From positions 7,440,001 through 7,504,000 of the forward strand of contig NZ_CP045096.1 in NCBI RefSeq assembly GCF_009184865.1: a stretch of DNA of 64,000 nucleotides. Reading direction: 5' to 3'. Shown here piece after piece: positions 1 through 7,769 of the stretch. The stretch comes from Streptomyces phaeolivaceus (GTDB lineage Bacteria > Actinomycetota > Actinomycetes > Streptomycetales > Streptomycetaceae). The notes under the pieces were generated by a model. That model made no database searches, had not been told where the DNA came from, and saw only the letters and a list, made by a program, of their open reading frames with translations. The position numbers and the translations under genes are program-made. Within the stretch, counting starts at the first letter, position 1. Every line of letters begins with the position of its first letter.

Positions 1-2
1 CC

Positions 3-908
3 AAGGAGGAGCGGCCGTACGCCTTCGCGGTGAAGCGGTCGGGGGTCACGCCGCTCGATGTCGAGGGCATGTACGTCCAGCGGAGCTTCCTTCCCGGCTG
101 GCTCGCCACCTGTCTCGGGATCTTCCTGGCGCTCGCGATCACCTTCCTGACGATGTGGTTCGCGTTCAAGCCCCAAGTGGTCAGCGCCACCAGCGAGTTG
201 CAGGAGACCTCCGTCAGCACGCTGGCGCCCAGCCCGTCGGCGCCGGCGTCGACCCCGCCGCCGCCCACGCCCTCCGAACCCGCCCCCTCCTCCGCGCCCC
301 CGCAGGCGGCCGAGACGGAGAGCGCCGCCTCCTCCGGCGGGAGCGGCGGCGGCAGCGGTGGCGGTGGCGGTGGCGGTGACGGCGGTGGTACCGAGGAGAA
401 GAAGAAGGCCGCGCCCACGGCCGCGACCGCCGTACGGCAGCTGGCGGCGGCGGACCCGGCCGGACGGCACATCTGCTACCGCGCCTTCGTGACGGGCAAG
501 GGCTGGACGGCCCCCGAGTGCGACGGCGACACGGCCGGCACGGTGGGCCAGGGCAGGTCGCTCAAGGCCCTCAACATCGCGGTGTCCGGCGTCAACGGCA
601 CGGCCAGTGCCGCGTTCGTCCACGACCCGAACTCGACCAACGGCCAGGGCCATTACCCGAAGCCGTGGTCGAGCGCGAAGGACGGCTTCGACAACTACTT
701 CGGCAGTTCCAAGGCGGGCGCCCCGGACATGCTGGGCTTCACCATCAACGTCGACGAAGGCGGCAAGGGCGTCTGCCAGGCGGTCCACCAGAAGGACCGG
801 GGCTGGCAGAACCTGGCCTGCGACAAGCCCGGCGAGGGCGAGCACTACATCTTCGGCGGCACCCTCGACAACGGCATCTGGCTCGAAGCCGTCAAGTTCA
901 CCGTCTGA
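3..908 (+). CDS. Membrane-anchored protein, C-terminal ChW-like domain (5' partial)
   Basis: The gene enters from the left edge, so its start is missing; a GTG at 30 is only an internal codon, because the next gene has a homologous segment deep inside its protein. Visible parts are the end of an Ig-like module, one hydrophobic segment (around LATCLGIFLALAITFLTMWF), a Pro/Ser/Ala-rich stretch, a Gly/Ser-rich linker and a C-terminal domain. That domain contains two GW...C-type repeats ('GWTAPECDGDTAGTVGQG' and 'GWQNLACDKPGEG') that resemble clostridial hydrophobic-W (ChW) repeats. I infer a single-pass membrane protein that displays a binding domain. It is the first of three tandem paralogues sharing the anchor but differing in the displayed domain. 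Exact function unknown; the ChW similarity is by eye. Confidence 0.7.
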   Translation, partial: KEERPYAFAVKRSGVTPLDVEGMYVQRSFLPGWLATCLGIFLALAITFLTMWFAFKPQVVSATSELQETSVSTLAPSPSAPASTPPPPTPSEPAPSSAPPQAAETESAASSGGSGGGSGGGGGGGDGGGTEEKKKAAPTAATAVRQLAAADPAGRHICYRAFVTGKGWTAPECDGDTAGTVGQGRSLKALNIAVSGVNGTASAAFVHDPNSTNGQGHYPKPWSSAKDGFDNYFGSSKAGAPDMLGFTINVDEGGKGVCQAVHQKDRGWQNLACDKPGEGEHYIFGGTLDNGIWLEAVKFTV

Positions 909-1004
909 CAAGGCCGTTGGGGCGGGCCGCCGATGGCCGCCGGGGCAGCGGGGCCTGCCCCGGCGACTCCTGACCGGACGGCGCCCGCCGCGTAGCGTCC
1001 CTCT

Positions 1005-2447
1005 GTGAGCCTTTGGACTTCCCTGGAACCCGTGTCGGCGGCGGTGGACCCCGGGGGTACAGCGACCGTACGGCTGCGTCTGCGCAACACCGGTGACGTG
1101 GTCGACGAGTACCGCTTCGAGCCGGTCGGCGACATCGCGCCCTGGACCACCGTGGAGCCGCAGACCCTGCGGCTCTTTCCGGGGACCACGGGGACGGTCG
1201 AGCTGACGTTCGCGCCACCGCGCACGCCGGACGCGACGGCCGGCCCGAACGCGTACGCCGTGCGGATCACCCCGACCGAGCATCCGGAGGCGGCGACCGT
1301 CCCCGAGGGGAATCTGACGATCACCCCCTTCACGGAGGTGCGGGCGGAACTCGTCCCGCCGACCGTGAAGGGACGCCTGCGGGGACGGCCCAAGCTGGCC
1401 ATCGACAACCTGGGCAACACCAAGGTGACCGCGTCGGTCAGCGGCAGCGACAACGGCGACCAGCTGTCGTACGACATCTTCCCGAGCAATGTGCGGATCG
1501 AGCCCGGTCGTGCCGCGTTCGTGAAGGCCACCCTGAAGCCGCGCCAGATCACCTGGTTCGGGTCGAAGCAGGAACGGCCGTATCTCCTCGCGGTGAAGCG
1601 GTCCGGGGTCACCCCGCTCGATGTCGAGGGCATGTACGTCCAGCGGAGCTTCCTCCCCGGCTGGCTCGCCACCTGTCTCGGGATCCTCCTCGCGCTGGCC
1701 GTCACCTTCCTGACGATGTGGTTCGCCTTCCGGCCCCAAGTGGTCAGCGCCGCCGGCGAGTACCGGGAGGCCGGCGTCAGCACGCTGCCGCCCTCGGCCT
1801 CGCCGCAGCCGCTGGAGTCCGTGCGACCGGAGCCGGAGAAGGATGCCGAGCCGGAGCCGGACGCGGCCCCCTCCGAAGAAGAGGCGGACGGCGGCGGGGG
1901 CGGGGGCGGGGGCGGTGCGCCCGAGGCCTCGTCCGAGCCGGTCGAGGAGGAGGACGAGAGCGTGCTGCCCGCGCGCAACGTCCTCCTGCGCAACCTCGCC
2001 ACCAAGCTGTGCGCCGACGTCCCCGGCGAGGGCAACGGGCGCAGGGACGGCCGGGTCCAGCAGTTCACCTGCGACGACAGCACGACGGACAACCAGCTCT
2101 GGCACCTGGAGGTGAAGGTCGAGAAGCAGGCGCCCGACGGCACCGACCTCTTCCAGATCCGCAACGCCAAGGACCAGCTCTGCATGGACCTGCCGAACTA
2201 CGGGGCGAACCCGATCCATACGAAGATCACGGAGTTCACCTGTGACGGCACGACCAGCGACAACCAGCTGTGGTGGCTCGACCCGCAGCAGAGCGGCGGC
2301 TACTGGATCCGCAACTACGCGAGCGACAACAAGTGCCTTGAGGTCGCGGGCAACGAAGACCTACGCAACGAGGTGACCCTGATGCTCTTCCACTGCACCG
2401 TCACCGACGACCAGGAATGGCAGATCGTTCCTGCGGAGGGGATCTGA
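1005..2447 (+). CDS. Membrane-anchored Ig-like protein with C-terminal ricin-B-type lectin domain
   Basis: This 480-residue protein starts at GTG (MSLWTSLEP...). Residues about 1-205 form repeated beta-sandwich-like modules (COG1470-like, 'hydrolytic protein' annotation in databases). A single transmembrane segment lies near residues 215-240, followed by an acidic/Pro and Gly-rich linker. Residues about 320-480 carry ricin-B (beta-trefoil) features: repeated 'C-x-D' and 'DNQLW' / 'DQEWQI' motifs of the QxW type. No N-terminal signal peptide is visible, so I infer a cytoplasmic N-terminal half and an exposed sugar-binding C-terminal half. It is nearly identical to its neighbours through the anchor. 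Such proteins occur beside Streptomyces contractile injection genes, but a direct role is inference. The next gene starts 2 nt after the stop. Confidence 0.8.
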   Translation: MSLWTSLEPVSAAVDPGGTATVRLRLRNTGDVVDEYRFEPVGDIAPWTTVEPQTLRLFPGTTGTVELTFAPPRTPDATAGPNAYAVRITPTEHPEAATVPEGNLTITPFTEVRAELVPPTVKGRLRGRPKLAIDNLGNTKVTASVSGSDNGDQLSYDIFPSNVRIEPGRAAFVKATLKPRQITWFGSKQERPYLLAVKRSGVTPLDVEGMYVQRSFLPGWLATCLGILLALAVTFLTMWFAFRPQVVSAAGEYREAGVSTLPPSASPQPLESVRPEPEKDAEPEPDAAPSEEEADGGGGGGGGGAPEASSEPVEEEDESVLPARNVLLRNLATKLCADVPGEGNGRRDGRVQQFTCDDSTTDNQLWHLEVKVEKQAPDGTDLFQIRNAKDQLCMDLPNYGANPIHTKITEFTCDGTTSDNQLWWLDPQQSGGYWIRNYASDNKCLEVAGNEDLRNEVTLMLFHCTVTDDQEWQIVPAEGI

Positions 2448-3190
2448 CCATGAGCCTCTGGACCTCCCTCGAACCGGCCTCCACGACCGTGGACCCGGGA
2501 GGCAGCACGACGGTACGGCTGCGTCTGCGCAACACCGGTGACGTGGTCGACGAGTACCGCTTCGAGCCGGTCGGTGACATCGCGCCCTGGACCACCGTGG
2601 AGCCGCACACGCTCCGGCTGTACCCGGGGACGACGGGGACGGTGGAGCTGACGTTCGCCCCGCCCCGCACCCCCGACGCGACGGCCGGCCCGAACCCGTA
2701 CGCCGTGCGGATCACCCCGACCCAGCACCCCGAGGCGACGACCGTCCCCGAGGGGAATCTGACGATCACGCCGTTCACGGAGGTGCGGGCGGAGCTGGTC
2801 CCGCCGACCGTGAAGGGACGGTTCCGGGGACGGCCCAAGCTGGCCATCGACAACCTCGGGAACACCAAGGTCACCGCCGCCGTCAGTGGCAGCGACAACG
2901 GCGACCAGCTGTCGTACGAGATCCTCCCGAGCAATGTGCGGATCGAGCCCGGTCGTGCCGCGTTCGTGAAGGCCACCCTGAAGCCGCGCCAGATCATCTG
3001 GTTCGGCTCCCGGCAGGAGAGACCGTACGCGCTGGCCGTGCAACGGGCGGGCGTGGCACCGCAGTCCGTCGACGGCATCTATGTCCAGCGGGGGTTCCTG
3101 CCGGGCTGGCTCGCCACCTGTGTGGGGATCTTCCTGGCGCTGGCCGTCACCTTCGTGACGCTGTGGTTCGCCTACCAGCCGAGGGTCGTC
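1005..3190 (+). repeat. Tandem gene duplication (anchor modules of the paralogues)
   Basis: The first about 740 bases of the genes at 1005 and 2450 are near-identical at nucleotide level, for example the shared stretch encoding NTGDVVDEYRFEPVGDIAPW. The same anchor occurs at the left edge (3-190). The duplicated part stops after the transmembrane segment, and the linkers and terminal domains then diverge, so the copies differ by domain replacement rather than simple drift. Confidence 0.75.
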
Positions 3191-3877
3191 AGCGCCGCCG
3201 GAGAGCTGCAGGAGGCGGGTACGACGTCCGTGCCGAGCGCCAGCCCGTCCGCGATGGCCCCGGCGCCGAGCATCTCCGCCGCGCCGCTGCCCTCCGAGAC
3301 GCCCGAGGCACCCCAGGACGAGGAGCAGCCCGCGGACTCGGGTTCGGGGGCGGGCTCCGGTTCCGGATCGGGCTCCGGCTCCGGGGGCGGGTCGGGGTCC
3401 GGCGGCTCGGGGTCCGGCGGCTCGGGGTCCGGGTCGGACAAGGAGCCGGACGTGAAGGCCACGACGAAGAAGCCGGCCACCGTCAAGGGATTCAAGATCA
3501 TCGGCAAGGGCTCGAACCGCTGTGTGGACGTCACGGACGCGGAGAACGGCAAGGGCAAGGACGGCACCCCGCTCCAGATCTGGGACTGCGCGGGCACCGC
3601 CAACCAGAAGTGGGACTTCCGGGGCGACGGGACCGTGCGCTCCCTCGGGCTGTGCATGGACGTCGCCTGGGGCTCCCGCGACGACGGCGCCGTCATCCAG
3701 GTGGCCCGGTGCAGCGGCAACCCGGCCCAGCAGTTCGTGCTCAGCACCCAGGGCGACCTGGTCAACCCGCAGGCCGACAAGTGCGTCGACGTCAAGGACA
3801 ACGGCACCGGCAACGGCGCCAAGCTCCAGCTGTGGACCTGCGCGGGCACGCCCAACCAGAAGTGGGTCGTGAAGTAG
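2450..3877 (+). CDS. Membrane-anchored Ig-like protein with C-terminal ricin-B-type lectin domain
   Basis: I chose the ATG at 2450 because it gives the same MSLWTSLEP start as the upstream paralogue and has a GGAGGGG site about 7 nt before it. The 475-residue protein repeats the paralogue's architecture: Ig-like N-terminal region, transmembrane segment near residue 215-240, then a long low-complexity linker of Gly-Ser repeats. It ends in a beta-trefoil ricin-B domain with three clear subdomain signatures ('RCVDVTD...QIWDC...NQKWDF', 'LCMDVAW...', 'KCVDVKD...QLWTC...NQKWVVK'; all partial quotes). The trefoil is better conserved than in the preceding gene. Carbohydrate binding is the family function; the ligand is unknown. 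The stop lies 2 nt upstream on the previous gene, so the two are almost certainly co-translated. Confidence 0.82.
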   Translation: MSLWTSLEPASTTVDPGGSTTVRLRLRNTGDVVDEYRFEPVGDIAPWTTVEPHTLRLYPGTTGTVELTFAPPRTPDATAGPNPYAVRITPTQHPEATTVPEGNLTITPFTEVRAELVPPTVKGRFRGRPKLAIDNLGNTKVTAAVSGSDNGDQLSYEILPSNVRIEPGRAAFVKATLKPRQIIWFGSRQERPYALAVQRAGVAPQSVDGIYVQRGFLPGWLATCVGIFLALAVTFVTLWFAYQPRVVSAAGELQEAGTTSVPSASPSAMAPAPSISAAPLPSETPEAPQDEEQPADSGSGAGSGSGSGSGSGGGSGSGGSGSGGSGSGSDKEPDVKATTKKPATVKGFKIIGKGSNRCVDVTDAENGKGKDGTPLQIWDCAGTANQKWDFRGDGTVRSLGLCMDVAWGSRDDGAVIQVARCSGNPAQQFVLSTQGDLVNPQADKCVDVKDNGTGNGAKLQLWTCAGTPNQKWVVK

Positions 3878-3883
3878 CCCGTC

Positions 3884-3944
3884 CGGCGGGAGCGCTCCCA
3901 TCGCTCCCATCGCCCCCATCGGAGCCGTCGGGCCGCTCCCGCCG
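3884..3944. terminator. Candidate bidirectional terminator hairpin
   Basis: An 11-bp perfect inverted repeat (CGGCGGGAGCG at 3884-3894 and CGCTCCCGCCG at 3934-3944) encloses a 39-nt loop containing a repeated CCCATCG. It sits between the convergent ends of the lectin gene and the AAA+ ATPase gene. There is no T-run, as is common in Streptomyces. The long loop weakens the call. Confidence 0.4.
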
Positions 3945-3960
3945 AACGCCGGTGGTGGGG

Positions 3961-5982
3961 CTACCAGTTGCCCTCGCCCGGCACCAGCCGCCCGGCCTTG
4001 CGGTACTCGCGCTCCGCGCCCTCCCGCAGATCGGCCGTGGTGACCGGCCCGCCGCGCCCGGCGGCGGCGTACGCGGCGGTGACGACCGCGCTGCGGATGG
4101 AACCGCCGGCCAGCTCGAAGTCCCGGGCCACCGCCGCCGGGTCGATGTCGTCGGCGCGGGGCACGGCGGCGAGGCTGTGCCGCCACAGGGCCAGCCGCTG
4201 CGCGGTGTCCGGGAACGGGAAGTCGACCACCAGATCCAGCCGCCGGGTGAACGCCTCGTCGATGTTGGCCCGCAGATTGGTCGTCAGCAGGGCGATCCCG
4301 TCGAAGGACTCCAGCCGCTGGAGCAGATAGGCGCTCTCCATGTTGGCGTACTTGTCGTGCGAGTCCTTGACCTCCGAGCGCTTGCCGAACACGGCGTCCG
4401 CCTCGTCGAAGAGCAGCACGGCGTCGGTGCGGTCGGCCTCGGTGAAGATCCGTTCGAGGTTCTTCTCGGTCTCGCCCACGTACTTGTCGACGATCGAGGA
4501 GAGCTGCACGACATAGAGGTCCAGGCCGAGTTCGGCGGCCACCACCTCCGCCGACAGCGTCTTGCCGGTGCCGGACTCGCCCGCGAACAGCCCCAGGACC
4601 CCGTGGCCCCGGCCGCCCCCGGCGCTCAGCCGCCAGTCGCCGAGCACCCGGTCGCGATGCCGGGCCCGCAGTGCGAGTTCCCGCAGTTCGGCGAGGGGCT
4701 TGTCCGGCAGCACCAGGTCGCCCCAGCCGACGTCGGGCCGGATCCGGCGGGCGTGCCGCTCCAGCCCGGACGCGGACTGCAGCCGCGCCGCCAGCCGCAG
4801 ATGCGCGGCGGTCACCTCGGTCCCGTCGAACGCCGCGAGGTCCACGGCGGCGCGGGCCGCCCGCTCGATCCGGTCACCACCGAGCCGGTACGGGGCCACC
4901 GTGGCCGCCAGATCGAACCCCGGCCCGTCCGCGCCCCGACCTAGCGCCGCCGCCCAGGCGGCCACCGCGCCCGCAGGGGGCCGGGGCACGTCGAGGACCA
5001 GCGGATCACGGTCGCACCACTGCGGGTCGTACGGCTGTGCCCCCACGAACAGCACGGACACATCGGCCGCCGTCAACGCCCGGAACAGCGGCCCCGGCTT
5101 CTCCGGCACCGGGGACACCACGACCGCGCAGTCGCGCAGCCGGGCCTCGCGCAGCAGCCGGGGGAGGAGCGCGGCGAGGTCGTCGGCGGCCTCCGGGGGC
5201 GTGAAGTGCAGGGCCTCGATCCGGGCCGTGTGCAGGGCCGCCGTCGCGCGCATCAGTCCGTCGCCCTCGCGGTGCTCCCGCAGATGGACGGTCACGGGGG
5301 CGGCGGTCAGCCGCGCGGCCAGCCGGGCGGTGAACCCGCCGTCGTCCTCCACGGAAGGCGACGCGAACGCGCCCGGTGACGCCAGTGGACGGACCTGGCC
5401 GACGAGCGCCGCGTCCAGCGTGTCGTCGCCCAGCAGATGCGCGACCAGCCGGTCCGGTACCCGCAACGCCCGCCCGAGGAAGGGCCGTTCGGGGTCCTCG
5501 ATGGTCAGCAGCCCGAGCGCGCTCAGCGGCGCCGACGGCAGGAACCGGGCCCGCGCCTGCGCGAGATGCACCGGCAGCCCGCACAGATCGAGCGCGAGCC
5601 CGACCGTGGCCCGGCGCCTGCTCACATCGTCGTTCAGATAGCCGTACAACTGCTCGTAGGAGCGGTCCAGATCGGGCGCCAGGGCGATCAGCAGGATCCG
5701 CGCGTCCAGCTCGGTGAGCCCGAGCCGCCCCGCGAGCAGCTCCAGCGGGCCGTACGGGGCGCTCTCCGGGTCCGGGAGGTCCGGGAAGGCGGACGGGTGC
5801 GGCCCCGCCGACGGCGCCAGCAGATGCCGTACGCCCTCCTCGGACAGATACAGCCCGCGCAGCGGATCGCCCGCCGTCGGATCACCGGCGCCGCGTTCGG
5901 CGACCAACTCGGCCACCCGCTCCCGGAGTCGGGCGAGCCGGACCAGCAGGACATCGCCGTCGGGGGTGACACCCACGGTCAC
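3961..5982 (-). CDS. AAA+ ATPase of contractile injection system type (Cis15/Pvc15-like)
   Basis: This 673-residue protein starts at GTG 5982, overlapping the stop of the DUF4255 gene by 4 nt (GTGA), so translation is coupled. The C-terminal third is a classical AAA+ core: Walker A 'GESGTGKT' near residue 472, Walker B 'LLFDEADAVF' near 524, sensor segment 'LLTTNL' and arginine finger 'FTRRLD'. The N-terminal 400 residues form a degenerate regulatory/ATPase-like region typical of ATPases that accompany phage-tail-like injection systems. Family knowledge: such ATPases are encoded in extracellular and cytosolic contractile injection clusters and may help assembly. The DUF4255 neighbour supports that assignment over a generic Vps4/FtsH-like ATPase. 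Confidence 0.82.
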   Translation of the reverse strand: MTVGVTPDGDVLLVRLARLRERVAELVAERGAGDPTAGDPLRGLYLSEEGVRHLLAPSAGPHPSAFPDLPDPESAPYGPLELLAGRLGLTELDARILLIALAPDLDRSYEQLYGYLNDDVSRRRATVGLALDLCGLPVHLAQARARFLPSAPLSALGLLTIEDPERPFLGRALRVPDRLVAHLLGDDTLDAALVGQVRPLASPGAFASPSVEDDGGFTARLAARLTAAPVTVHLREHREGDGLMRATAALHTARIEALHFTPPEAADDLAALLPRLLREARLRDCAVVVSPVPEKPGPLFRALTAADVSVLFVGAQPYDPQWCDRDPLVLDVPRPPAGAVAAWAAALGRGADGPGFDLAATVAPYRLGGDRIERAARAAVDLAAFDGTEVTAAHLRLAARLQSASGLERHARRIRPDVGWGDLVLPDKPLAELRELALRARHRDRVLGDWRLSAGGGRGHGVLGLFAGESGTGKTLSAEVVAAELGLDLYVVQLSSIVDKYVGETEKNLERIFTEADRTDAVLLFDEADAVFGKRSEVKDSHDKYANMESAYLLQRLESFDGIALLTTNLRANIDEAFTRRLDLVVDFPFPDTAQRLALWRHSLAAVPRADDIDPAAVARDFELAGGSIRSAVVTAAYAAAGRGGPVTTADLREGAEREYRKAGRLVPGEGNW

Positions 5983-6635
5983 CGCTGCCCCTCCCCGGTG
6001 ATCGGCGAGGACGCCAACTGCCCCGGCCGGTGCGCGCGTTGCTCGGAGCCCTCCAGGGAGCCGTCCATGCCGCGCACCCGGATCGCCGCGCCCTCGGTGA
6101 CCGGGGGACCGGCGTCGTACTCGGGGAAGGCCGGGAAAGGAACCGTGACCACGAGGTCCAGGGACGGCTTCAGCTCGCCGCCCAGCGCGGACCAGATCTC
6201 CGCCAGGGACCGCGACTCGGTGTGCAGCCCGGCCACCGAGAGCGGCAGGGTGAGGCCCAGCGCGCGGAGCGCGCCCGGGAGTTCGTCCGGGGGCAGCAGT
6301 TCGCGCCGCAGCAGATTGGCCAGCACGGCGGAGAGCAGCCGGTGTTCGTCCTGGGGCTGTTTCGTCCAGGCGGTGACCAGGTACGACAGCCGGAACCAGC
6401 GGGGCGGCTGCCGGCGGCGTACGACGATGTCGCGCTCGTCACGGACCGGCATATGGCCGCGCTGGCGGCGGGAGACGTCCTCGCGGATGTCGTACAGATA
6501 GGTGTTGACGGTGGGCGCGTTGCGCCGGGCCGCCCAGTCGCGGGTCGGGGCCTCGAAGGAGACGTCGATGCCGGAGCCGGCCAGGGCACCACCGCCGATC
6601 AGTCCCTTGAGGACCTCGTCCACCTCGTGGATCAC
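5979..6635 (-). CDS. DUF4255 (Pvc16 N-terminal domain) tail-associated protein
   Basis: I start at GTG 6635 (MIHEVDEVLKGLI...) because DUF4255 proteins begin this way and AGGAG lies 7 nt upstream; a longer reading frame upstream has no family match. The 218-residue protein shows family-typical stretches such as 'APTVNTYLYDIREDVSRR' and 'PPRWFRLSYLVTAW'. DUF4255 proteins are regarded as tail terminator/cap components in phage-tail-like particles (Pvc16, Afp16). It is the promoter-proximal gene of a two-gene unit with the AAA+ ATPase. This pair is the strongest sign that the window's left end lies in a contractile injection locus; sheath and tube genes would lie outside the window. Confidence 0.82.
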   Translation of the reverse strand: MIHEVDEVLKGLIGGGALAGSGIDVSFEAPTRDWAARRNAPTVNTYLYDIREDVSRRQRGHMPVRDERDIVVRRRQPPRWFRLSYLVTAWTKQPQDEHRLLSAVLANLLRRELLPPDELPGALRALGLTLPLSVAGLHTESRSLAEIWSALGGELKPSLDLVVTVPFPAFPEYDAGPPVTEGAAIRVRGMDGSLEGSEQRAHRPGQLASSPITGEGQR

Positions 6636-6768
6636 GGTCGTGCTCCTGCGTGTCGTCGTGCCTGTCCACCGATCCTGCCCCGCGCGGGTGCCGCGCCCGT
6701 AGACGCGCCGGGGACGACCTGGGGGCAGTGTGTGCTGCCCAACCGGCCCGTTGGGAATGCCCGTTCGA

Positions 6769-7446
6769 TCAGATGTAGCCTTCCCGGAGGGCATAGGCCA
6801 CCGCGTGCGCCCGGTTGCGCAGATGCAGCCGGGTGGTGAGCCCGTGCATCACGTTCTTGACGGTGCGTTCGGAGTAGGAGAGTTTGCTCGCGATCTCGCC
6901 GGTGTCCATCCCCTCGGCGACGAGCCGGAGGACGTCGATCTCACGCGGCACCAGTCCGGACAGCGGCGCCCCGCCGCGCCCGGCGACGGAACGCTGCAAC
7001 GTCCCCACCTGGTTGATCAGCCGGCCGAGCAGATCGGCGGGCAGGTCGCCGTCCCCGCGCGAGGCCGCGAGCACGGCCTGCGCCAGCCGGTGCGCGGTGG
7101 CCTCGTGGCGCCACACGATGGCGCCGACCCCGCACTCGATGACATCGAGCAGCTCGGTCTCCCGGATCAGGCTCACCACCAGCACGGCCCGCGCGCCCTC
7201 GCTGCGCACCATCCGGCGCAGCGTGGACAGCAGCGGCTCGTCCGGGGTGTCCCCGACGAGCACGGCCACGGTGCCCGGCCGTACCTCGTCGTCGTCCGCC
7301 AGGTCGATCACCGGGTGCCCGCGCAGCTGGGCCAGCACGCCGGCACGGGAGAGCGGGTCGAGGGTGTGGACCACGACGGGGATACGGCGCCGGGTCTCCT
7401 GGCGCTCCGCCGTCGTCGTCCCGGCGGTCCGGACTGTGCTGGGCAA
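6769..7446 (-). CDS. LuxR/NarL-type response regulator-like transcription factor
   Basis: The product is about 225 residues. The TTG at 7446 is preferred as start: GGGAG lies 6 nt upstream and the length fits the family, whereas the open frame upstream encodes only low-complexity Arg/Ala/Pro sequence. The N-terminal half resembles a degenerate receiver domain ('VVVHTLDPLSRAGVLAQL'). The C-terminal half is a LuxR HTH with 'LVPREIDVLRLVAEGMDTGEIASKL' style motifs, quoted in part, and 'SERTVKNVMHGL'. No clear phospho-acceptor Asp pattern is visible, so an atypical, kinase-independent regulator is possible. It is divergent from the LAL regulator across a repeat-rich intergenic region and precedes the DUF4255/AAA+ unit on the same strand. 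Confidence 0.75.
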   Translation of the reverse strand: MPSTVRTAGTTTAERQETRRRIPVVVHTLDPLSRAGVLAQLRGHPVIDLADDDEVRPGTVAVLVGDTPDEPLLSTLRRMVRSEGARAVLVVSLIRETELLDVIECGVGAIVWRHEATAHRLAQAVLAASRGDGDLPADLLGRLINQVGTLQRSVAGRGGAPLSGLVPREIDVLRLVAEGMDTGEIASKLSYSERTVKNVMHGLTTRLHLRNRAHAVAYALREGYI

Positions 7447-7550
7447 CCGTTTCTCCCGTATGCGCGAAATCGCCGCTCCCGCGAGGGGAGTGGCCGATGG
7501 GCTCGATTCACACTTCTGTGTGTGGTGTGCGCCGCGCAATCGTGGAGGAC

Positions 7551-7586
7551 CACGAGATCCACCACGAGATCCACCACGAGATGCAC
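7551..7586 (+). repeat. Three tandem 12-bp repeats (CACGAGATCCAC)
   Basis: Two perfect copies of CACGAGATCCAC at 7551-7562 and 7563-7574 are followed by a one-mismatch copy (CACGAGATGCAC) at 7575-7586. The 12-bp period places each copy roughly one helical turn apart. Confidence 0.85.
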
Positions 7587-7687
7587 CACGGGAGGGGGTA
7601 CGGCGGATTTCCGCCGACCTTCCGCGAGCGGTGCACCCCGACCGGCCGCGCCCCGTCTTCGAAACCGGGAACGACAGCGGAACACGA

Positions 7688-7759
7688 CAGTCCACGCCCC
7701 AGTCCACGACCCCGTTCACGCCCCAGTCCACGACACAGCCCACGACCCCGTCCACGACA
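7688..7759 (+). repeat. Six degenerate 12-bp repeats (consensus CAGTCCACGACC)
   Basis: Six contiguous 12-bp units run from 7688 to 7759, the first being CAGTCCACGCCC and the last CCGTCCACGACA. The array ends directly at the ribosome binding site of the LAL regulator, so it lies in the leader or promoter of that gene. Confidence 0.8.
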
Positions 7760-7769
7760 GGAGACAGCG

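Larger units (their letters stand above)
7447..7769. promoter_or_regulatory. Divergent regulator intergenic region with two repeat arrays
   Basis: This 323-bp region separates two divergently transcribed LuxR-family genes. It holds no convincing gene. It contains two arrays of 12-bp tandem repeats (7551-7586 and 7688-7759). I found no clear sigma-70 type -35/-10 pair. The Shine-Dalgarno GGAG at 7760-7763 serves the LAL gene at 7770. Confidence 0.5.

Noticed and set aside
1005..3877. Ricin-type toxins as injection-system effectors
   Set aside because: Only the lectin B domain is present; there is no catalytic A chain, and the proteins have a transmembrane anchor.
2315..4186. Long minus-strand open frame opposite the lectin genes
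   Set aside because: It has the Arg/Gly/Pro composition of an antisense frame in high-GC DNA, no ribosome site and no domain, and the plus-strand genes are clear.
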